In this document: positions 57,773 through 64,000 of the stretch, piece after piece | Position numbering within the stretch: the first letter of the stretch is position 1 | Layout: each line of letters opens with the position of its first letter | NCBI GenBank assembly: GCA_902624635.1 | Contig: CACNYD010000001.1 | Span: 364,766-428,765 of the forward strand | Source of the DNA: an uncultured Pelagibacteraceae bacterium | Lineage (GTDB): Bacteria; Pseudomonadota; Alphaproteobacteria; Pelagibacterales; Pelagibacteraceae | Reading direction: 5' to 3' | DNA length: 64,000 nucleotides | Position numbers and translations under genes: made by a program | The notes under the pieces: model-generated | Told to the model about the DNA's origin: nothing | What the model saw: the letters and a program-made list of their open reading frames with translations, nothing else | Database searches by the model: none

Positions 57773-58162
57773 TTAGTAATTTGTATATTCTTTTATTTCT
57801 TTAATACTTGATCCTGTATGATTATTGATCTCCAATTTAATTTTTGCTCTATCATCATTTAAAAAATGAACATCTCTTGAAAGTTTTATAAATTTTTCCC
57901 CAAAATCTTTATCTTTTTCACACTGTCTTTTATTATCTTCGATAATCCAAAGTTTACCATTTATTTCTTTCAAAGACTGAAAAAGATTATCAAGTTTATC
58001 ATCAGACTTAATATTTTTTTCTAATTGTTTTTTCAAAATAGTATGTTCATTATTAATAAACTTCAGTTTTTCAACATCTTTAATTTTTACTTGTTTGATT
58101 TCTAAAATAGAAATTTTATCCAAAAGTTCGCCAATTGAGACTTCCACTATAATTTTATTCAT
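57773..58162 (-). CDS. DUF6165-like protein
   Basis: VEVSIGELLDKISILEIKQVKIKD...ELLxLNxxLWxIED pattern. Confidence 0.65.
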   Translation of the reverse strand: MNKIIVEVSIGELLDKISILEIKQVKIKDVEKLKFINNEHTILKKQLEKNIKSDDKLDNLFQSLKEINGKLWIIEDNKRQCEKDKDFGEKFIKLSRDVHFLNDDRAKIKLEINNHTGSSIKEIKEYTNY

Positions 58163-58194
58163 AAAATTTAATACTGTGTTATCTTGTTTTAAAT

Positions 58195-59136
58195 ATGTCT
58201 AATATTTTAATTATTAAACACGGATCATTAGGAGATATAGCTCAAGCAAGTGGTGCAATTCAAGACATATCTGAAAATCACAAAAATGATCGAATTTATT
58301 TGCTTACAACAAAAGCTTATTTAGAAGTTTTTAAAAAAAATCCATTTATACATGAAGTAATTCTAGATAAAAGATTACCAAGATATAATCTCATATACTT
58401 ATATTTCTTAATGAGGGAACTTAAGAAACGTAATTTTTCAAAAGTTTTTGATCTTCAAAATTCTTCTAGAACAAATTTTTATAAGAATATTCTTTTTCCA
58501 AAAGCAAAAAAAGAAATCTGGTCTAGTTCAATTACAACTATGCCTGAAGTGATAAATAAAAAAGAATTTGATAAACATTCAGTTTTAGACAGATTTAATC
58601 ATCAATTACAAACTTCAGGAATGAAAACATCTCACACATTAAATCCTGATTTTAGTTGGGCTTGTTCTGATGTTAGTAAAATTAAAAATAACTTTAAATT
58701 AAATAAATTTATTTTGTTATTTCCTTTTTGCTCGCCACATCTAAGTATCAAAAAATGGCCTTATTATAATGATTTAATAAAATTTATTTCAGAAAAATTT
58801 GATAATGAATATAAAATTGTTACAGCTCCAGGACCCACAGAAATAAATGATGCTAAGCAAATTAATGCCGAAGCTCTAATGGACAATGGTAAAGCCCTTA
58901 ATATTTCTCAATTAACCTCTTTAATTAAAGACAGTTCGTTTGTTATTGCAAATGATACTGGACCAGCACATATTGCAGCTCATGTGGGAGCTAAAGGTTT
59001 AACTTTATTTGGAAAACACACAACTGCTTACAAAGTTAGTATTGAAAGAGAAAATTTTAAAGCAATTGAAGTAACAGATTTAAATAATTTAAGTGCAGAA
59101 AAAGTTTTTGAAAGATTAGTTAATTCTTTAAATTAA
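58195..59136 (+). CDS. glycosyltransferase family 9 (heptosyltransferase-like)
   Basis: ILIIKHGSLGDIAQASGAIQDI, FVIANDTGPAHIAAHVGAKGLTLFG. Confidence 0.88.
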   Translation: MSNILIIKHGSLGDIAQASGAIQDISENHKNDRIYLLTTKAYLEVFKKNPFIHEVILDKRLPRYNLIYLYFLMRELKKRNFSKVFDLQNSSRTNFYKNILFPKAKKEIWSSSITTMPEVINKKEFDKHSVLDRFNHQLQTSGMKTSHTLNPDFSWACSDVSKIKNNFKLNKFILLFPFCSPHLSIKKWPYYNDLIKFISEKFDNEYKIVTAPGPTEINDAKQINAEALMDNGKALNISQLTSLIKDSSFVIANDTGPAHIAAHVGAKGLTLFGKHTTAYKVSIERENFKAIEVTDLNNLSAEKVFERLVNSLN

Positions 59137-60215
59137 TTAAGAATTTTTTTGTACTCTTCTAAAGTTTTATACCATTGAAACTTTGAAACATGCTCTTTGG
59201 CATTTTTTCCAAGTTCAATATATTTTTTATTTTCAATCATTGAATTTAATGATGAATAAATATCATCAAGATTGTTCCCATCACAAATTAACCCAGTTTT
59301 ATCGTGATCAATGGCATCTGATGCACCACCATCTTTCCCCCCTAGTGAGGGAATTCCATATTGTGCAGCCTCTATATAGGCTATTCCAAAACCTTCAACA
59401 GAAGTTTTATGTATTATAGATGGCATGACAAAGATATTTGATTTAGCCACTAGTGCATTTTTTAAATCATTGCTTATATCTTTAAAAAACATTACTTGTG
59501 AGGTTAGATCTAATTCTTCAACTAATTTTTTTATATTTTCCTCCTCATCACCATAACCAATACAAATATAAACAATATCAGGGTATAATTGTTTTAAATT
59601 TCTTAGTGCCATAATTACCTTTTCATGATTTTTTCTTTTATCAAATCTAGAAACAGTAATTAGTCTTGGTGTTTTTACTTTTAATAAACTTTCAACTTTC
59701 TCCAAAGATTTTTTATTTAATTCTTGAACTGGGTCAGCTCCAGGATTAATAACAATAACCTTATCTTGTTTAACACCATTATTTATTGCTAAATTCTTTG
59801 TATACTCAGAATTTGCAATTACTTTTTCCACATTATTAAGAACTTTTATAACTCTTTTATTTAATGAGCTTCCTTGTGGATGGTTGATCTCCTTACCATG
59901 AATTAAACAATATTTTTTTTTATCAGTTTTAATTAATTCTAAACTTTTCCAGTGATCAGCGATGACGCCTTCAACTTTATTTTCTTTTAAAAACTCATTA
60001 ATTAATTGAGCTTTTCTTATTTTCCTAAGAAATTTTATTCCACCAACTCTATCAATTGAAAAACTTGCTTGTTCATCAAAATCTTTATGATTTTGATAAT
60101 AATCTGCAAAAACTTTAATCATGAAATTTTTTGACATTTCACGAGATAAACCCCACATCAAACTTTGCATTCCACCTAATTCAGGTGGAAATGCTCTTGT
60201 TACAATAAGATACAT
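59133..60215 (-). CDS. glycosyltransferase family 4
   Basis: RAFPPELGGMQSLMWGLSREM, TVSRFDKRKNHEKVI, EGFGIAYIEAAQYGIPSLGG. Confidence 0.92.
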   Translation of the reverse strand: MYLIVTRAFPPELGGMQSLMWGLSREMSKNFMIKVFADYYQNHKDFDEQASFSIDRVGGIKFLRKIRKAQLINEFLKENKVEGVIADHWKSLELIKTDKKKYCLIHGKEINHPQGSSLNKRVIKVLNNVEKVIANSEYTKNLAINNGVKQDKVIVINPGADPVQELNKKSLEKVESLLKVKTPRLITVSRFDKRKNHEKVIMALRNLKQLYPDIVYICIGYGDEEENIKKLVEELDLTSQVMFFKDISNDLKNALVAKSNIFVMPSIIHKTSVEGFGIAYIEAAQYGIPSLGGKDGGASDAIDHDKTGLICDGNNLDDIYSSLNSMIENKKYIELGKNAKEHVSKFQWYKTLEEYKKILN

Positions 60216-60769
60216 TAATTAGTTTTCCACTTGATACCACATCCAGCACTAGGAATTTGGTTCTCAGGTCCTTTATTAGTTTCAGCAATTTGTTTCATGG
60301 CTTTTAAAAGATCACTATCCCCGTCTCTCACTGGAATTAATTTTTTTAGCTCTCTTACCCTACCTCTATATTGGAGTTCTAGATTTTTGTTATAACCAAA
60401 GAAATCTGGAGTACATACTGCATCATAAGTTTTTGCAATTTCCTGAGTTTCATCAACTAAATAAGGAAAACCGAATTGATTTTCTTTTGAAAATTTAATC
60501 ATATTTTCAAACGAGTCCTCAGGATAATTTTCTGCATCATTGGCACAAATAGCAACAGAGTTAATACCGATGTCTTTCAATTTTTTACAATCATCAACAA
60601 TATCTTTTGTTACTGCTTTAACATATGGACAGTGATTACAGATGAACATAATTAATGTTCCTTTTTCACCTTTTACATCTGCTAATGAAAGAATTTTACC
60701 TTCTGTTGATTTAAGCTTAAAGTCATGAGCTTTTTGACCAAAATCACATATTGGAGTTTGTATGGGCAT
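60215..60769 (-). CDS. thioredoxin-fold AhpC/TSA-like protein
   Basis: DFKLKSTEGKILSLADVKGEKGTLIMFICNHCPYVKAV. Confidence 0.9.
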   Translation of the reverse strand: MPIQTPICDFGQKAHDFKLKSTEGKILSLADVKGEKGTLIMFICNHCPYVKAVTKDIVDDCKKLKDIGINSVAICANDAENYPEDSFENMIKFSKENQFGFPYLVDETQEIAKTYDAVCTPDFFGYNKNLELQYRGRVRELKKLIPVRDGDSDLLKAMKQIAETNKGPENQIPSAGCGIKWKTN

Positions 60770-60789
60770 AATGTAATAATATATAAATT

Positions 60790-61302
60790 ATGTTTTACGA
60801 TTTAAAAGATAAAAAACCAAAAAACTCTGGCGAAAATTGGGTAGCTCCTAATGCAACTGTAATAGGTGATGTTACTTTAGAAAAAAATTCAAGTATTTGG
60901 TTCAATGCAACCTTAAGAGGAGATGTAGAAAATATTCATATTGGTGAAGGTTCTAATGTTCAAGATGGAAGTGTTCTACACACTGACCCTGGCTATCCAT
61001 TAAAAGTTGGAAAGAATGTTACGATAGGGCATATGGTTATGCTTCATGGCTGTACAATAGGGGATAATAGTTTGATTGGTATTGGAGCAGTAATTTTGAA
61101 TAATGCTAAGATTGGAAAAAACTGTTTAGTTGGTGCAAAAGCATTAATTACAGAAAATAAAGAAATCCCAGATAACTCTTTAGTGATTGGCTCACCTGGT
61201 AAGGTGGTAAGAGAAATTACTGAAGATGAAAAAAAAGCTATTATAGAAAACACAAAGCATTATCAAGATAATTGGAAGAGATATTCTAAATCAATCTTTT
61301 AA
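60790..61302 (+). CDS. gamma-carbonic anhydrase family (left-handed beta helix)
   Basis: [58 protein letters not shown]. Confidence 0.93.
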   Translation: MFYDLKDKKPKNSGENWVAPNATVIGDVTLEKNSSIWFNATLRGDVENIHIGEGSNVQDGSVLHTDPGYPLKVGKNVTIGHMVMLHGCTIGDNSLIGIGAVILNNAKIGKNCLVGAKALITENKEIPDNSLVIGSPGKVVREITEDEKKAIIENTKHYQDNWKRYSKSIF

Positions 61303-61309
61303 TTACTAA

Positions 61310-61753
61310 TTAAAATTCCTCACAAGTGCCATGAGATAGCACTAAATCATCACTACCATTAATACCAATCAGATCTGTTACAGCAAATCTTAAATTTTTA
61401 GTATTTATGGCAAACATTGTTCCATAAATTGTGTGACATTGCATTATATGCGAAAAAGTTCCTACCATCCGTCTGCAATTTGTTATTGAGTCAGACCTGT
61501 CTTTGCTAGAATAAAAGTTATTTTCAAAATCTATTTTTGCTTTAAATCTTTCAGTATTATAACCATATCTCTTGAAATTTTCTTTTGGAGCAAATCCAGT
61601 TTTTTCAATTTCTATGCAATAATACATTTTTTCTTTTGCTAAAGAATAATTAAAAAAAGTAAAAAATAAGATGAATGTATAAAAAAACAATTTTTTAATT
61701 TTATGAAACATACATGAAAATATGAATATAATACAAAGTGAGATTAATTTCAA
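61310..61753 (-). CDS. hypothetical secreted/membrane-anchored protein
   Basis: N-terminal hydrophobic segment; no family recognised. Confidence 0.5.
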   Translation of the reverse strand: MKLISLCIIFIFSCMFHKIKKLFFYTFILFFTFFNYSLAKEKMYYCIEIEKTGFAPKENFKRYGYNTERFKAKIDFENNFYSSKDRSDSITNCRRMVGTFSHIMQCHTIYGTMFAINTKNLRFAVTDLIGINGSDDLVLSHGTCEEF

Positions 61754-61806
61754 TTCCTTTAAATTAAAAGATTATTTAATGATAATTTTTTCAAGTATTT
61801 AATTAA

Positions 61807-62199
61807 TTATTTTTTGGATAAGGTTTTAAAAGATACTTTCAAATATGGGTGTTTTCTCTTTAATAATTTCTTAATATTTTTGAAAGACTCTTTATGTATT
61901 TTATTCTCAATTAACGAGTTAAATTTTTTACCGTTATAAGCTATTTTAGCTGCTCCACAATCTTCATGATTTAAAACAATTAATTTACTTATTTTATGTA
62001 ACTTTATTGAAGTTTCAAGATTATCCCAAAAAGTTGAATGCCATTTCTTAAATTTTTTATGAGTTACACCAATTGCAGCTCCAGCTATTGTAAAAGCACT
62101 ATATTTGCCTGTGAGTTTTTTTGTTTTTAGATATTTATAAACTTTTGGCTGAAATCGTGGATCCATACAGGATAAAACCATTGCTTCATATTTTTTCAT
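61807..62199 (-). CDS. minimal beta-carbonic anhydrase-like protein (track start 62214; ATG 62199 preferred)
   Basis: VLSCMDPRFQ (CxDxR) and LNHEDCGAA (HxxC); stop/start overlap TAATG with upstream gene. Confidence 0.7.
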   Translation of the reverse strand: MKKYEAMVLSCMDPRFQPKVYKYLKTKKLTGKYSAFTIAGAAIGVTHKKFKKWHSTFWDNLETSIKLHKISKLIVLNHEDCGAAKIAYNGKKFNSLIENKIHKESFKNIKKLLKRKHPYLKVSFKTLSKK

Positions 62200-62798
62200 T
62201 ATGGAACTAGCCAACTTTCTTTTTTGTTCTTTAAATCAAACTTTGCTCTTCTATGTCCTTTAGCTGCAAGATATAACCATTCAATTGATTTAATTTTACA
62301 TTTTATAACTGTAAAATTTTTATAACCTTCTTCACTTTGCTCCATAGTGTAATCGAAATCTTCCAATTTAGATATCATTCCGGAGGTTGGATTTTCTGAT
62401 GTTGTTCCAGGAGGACTATCGGTTAAGTAACATCTCCTGCTTATATGTTGAGTTTTTTTCCAAGATTCTTCTGTTGTAGAATTTTGGTTATTTACTTCAC
62501 ACTCAACTTTTACTCTTAATTGTATTTTTTCCTCTTTATCGTAGAAAACTAAAGAAGCGTTTTTATTTTTCTTTAAAATATTCACTTTTGGAGATCTTAA
62601 ATCAGTATGAAATTGTAATAAATTATTTTCTCTATCTGATTTACGCAAAACAACAATCCTCCCATCAACTTCGCTTTGATGAGCACAAATAAAAACTGGA
62701 ATTCTAAAAGGTGAGCTCCTGTTAGTCACAGCATCATCTAACATAGACCAATATTTATTTTGGATTTCTACAAAATCTTCGTAGTATGCTGGCTGCAT
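62199..62798 (-). CDS. pyridoxamine 5'-phosphate oxidase-like flavin-binding protein
   Basis: FHTDLRSPKVNILKKNKNASLVFYD; SIEWLYLAAKGHRRAKF. Confidence 0.85.
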   Translation of the reverse strand: MQPAYYEDFVEIQNKYWSMLDDAVTNRSSPFRIPVFICAHQSEVDGRIVVLRKSDRENNLLQFHTDLRSPKVNILKKNKNASLVFYDKEEKIQLRVKVECEVNNQNSTTEESWKKTQHISRRCYLTDSPPGTTSENPTSGMISKLEDFDYTMEQSEEGYKNFTVIKCKIKSIEWLYLAAKGHRRAKFDLKNKKESWLVP

Positions 62799-62801
62799 AC
62801 T

Positions 62802-63671
62802 TTACTTTCTAAATCTTTTTATTAAACTTGAAGTATCCCAACGATTACCTCCCATTTCTTGCACTTCACCATAATATTTATCAACAAGCTCAGTGACAGG
62901 TAATAATGAGCCATTATTTTTAGCTTCATCCATTGCAATCTTTAAATCTTTTCTCATCCAGTCTACTGCAAAACCAAAATCAAACTTGTCATCAATCATT
63001 GTTTTATATCTATTCTCCATTTGCCAAGATTGTGCCGCACCTTTTGAAATAACTTCAATTACATCTTCCATGTTTAATCCAGCCTTCATTCCAAAATTTA
63101 TGGCTTCTGATAAACCTTGAACTAAACCTGCAATACAAATTTGATTAACCATTTTTGCAAGCTGTCCATTTCCAGGGCCACCGAGTAATTTCATTTTTTT
63201 GCTGTAACAATCAATTTTATCTTTTGCTTTATCAAAGTCAGCTTGATCACCACCAATCATGACTGTTAAAGCGCCATTCTCTGCACCAGCTTGTCCTCCT
63301 GACACTGGTGCATCTAATGCACCAAATCCATTTTTCTTTGCATAAGCATGTATCTCTCTCGCAATCGTTGCAGAAGCAGTTGTGTTATCAGTATATACAG
63401 CACCTTTTTTAATTGTTTTAAATGCACCGTTATCTCCAAAGGTTACTTCTCTTAAATCATTATCATTTCCAACACATGTAAATATGTATTCAGCATCTTT
63501 TGCAGCTTCAGCTGGAGTATCAGCCATTTTACCATTGTATTCTTTAATCCATTTTTCAGCTTTGGATTTTGTTCTGTTAAAAACAGTTACATTGTGTCCA
63601 CCTTTTGATATATAACCAGCCATTGGATAGCCCATGACACCAAGACCTATGAAAGCAACGTTACAACTCAT
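62802..63671 (-). CDS. 3-hydroxyisobutyrate dehydrogenase/tartronate-semialdehyde reductase family
   Basis: VAFIGLGVMGYPMAGYISKGGHNVTVFNRT, DAPVSGGQAGAENGALTVMIGG. Confidence 0.92.
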   Translation of the reverse strand: MSCNVAFIGLGVMGYPMAGYISKGGHNVTVFNRTKSKAEKWIKEYNGKMADTPAEAAKDAEYIFTCVGNDNDLREVTFGDNGAFKTIKKGAVYTDNTTASATIAREIHAYAKKNGFGALDAPVSGGQAGAENGALTVMIGGDQADFDKAKDKIDCYSKKMKLLGGPGNGQLAKMVNQICIAGLVQGLSEAINFGMKAGLNMEDVIEVISKGAAQSWQMENRYKTMIDDKFDFGFAVDWMRKDLKIAMDEAKNNGSLLPVTELVDKYYGEVQEMGGNRWDTSSLIKRFRK

Positions 63672-63682
63672 AATTTTTTAAT

Positions 63683-64000
63683 ATGTTTAAAAGTTTAAGT
63701 TTAAAAGTAATTATATTTGGATTTATATTTACATTTTTTTCTAGTTTTGGACAGAGTTTTTTTCTTGGTTTTTTTAATTCTAGCATAAGGGATACATTAT
63801 CCATCACCCAGGGACAATTTGGAACAATTTACGCATCTGCAACTTTACTAAGTAGTTTTTTATTAATTTGGGTTGGAAAAAAAATAGATGATATAAATAT
63901 TTTCAAATTTGCATTTTTTGTAACAATACTTTTATCTTTTTCATGTTTTTTCTTTTCAAAAATTTCCTCAATAACTTTTTTATTTATTGCAATTTTTTTA
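63683..64000 (+). CDS. MFS transporter (partial, runs off window end)
   Basis: MFKSLSLKVIIFGFIFTFFSSFGQSFFLGFFNSSIRDTLSITQGQFGTIYASATLLSSFLLIWVGKKIDD, no stop to window end. Confidence 0.8.
   Translation, partial: MFKSLSLKVIIFGFIFTFFSSFGQSFFLGFFNSSIRDTLSITQGQFGTIYASATLLSSFLLIWVGKKIDDINIFKFAFFVTILLSFSCFFFSKISSITFLFIAIFL

Noticed and set aside
1-64000. CRISPR arrays, transposases, integrases, prophage or plasmid genes
   Set aside because: No regularly spaced direct repeats and no recognisable transposase/integrase/phage proteins in the ORF track.

Overview
AT-rich, tightly packed bacterial chromosome segment. Gene content and compactness look like a streamlined marine alphaproteobacterium of the SAR11/Pelagibacter type; this is inferred from gene content, with no search run. 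Main blocks: (1) iscR-sufBCDS-iscU/sufU-sufT-iscA Fe-S operon; (2) glnA, a prolyl-tRNA editing (YbaK-like) gene, a DMT transporter and a homocysteine S-methyltransferase; (3) an aldehyde dehydrogenase with a lysine-rich N-terminal tail plus a DUF779 gene; (4) a second ALDH, FAH-family and CcdA genes, and a gamma-butyrobetaine hydroxylase-like dioxygenase; (5) a colinear run of about twelve mostly small genes of unclear function (20.8-25.2 kb); (6) cysK/cysE, alternative oxidase-flavodoxin-msrB; (7) a sulfonate/taurine locus (HpsN/HisD-like, Pta-like, tauCBA, tpa, ald, DMGDH-like); (8) a two-winged-helix regulator with a direct-repeat candidate operator, two small TM paralogs and tRNA-Met(CAT); (9) a nucleotide-sugar/glycosyltransferase island; (10) an apt-mtnP-mtnA-class II aldolase-SpeD/SpeE fusion locus forming a plausible closed spermidine/MTA recycling circuit; (11) an amino-acid-type ABC importer without a local ATPase next to an M24 (ectoine-hydrolase-like) peptidase; (12) further glycan genes, gamma- and mini-beta-carbonic anhydrase genes and a truncated MFS gene. 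No CRISPR, rRNA, prophage or transposase was seen. Strongest candidates for follow-up: the lysine-rich ALDH tail, the double-wHTH regulator and its repeats, the MTA/SpeDE circuit, the 20.8-25.2 kb small-gene cluster, and the recurrent overlapping stop codons at convergent junctions.
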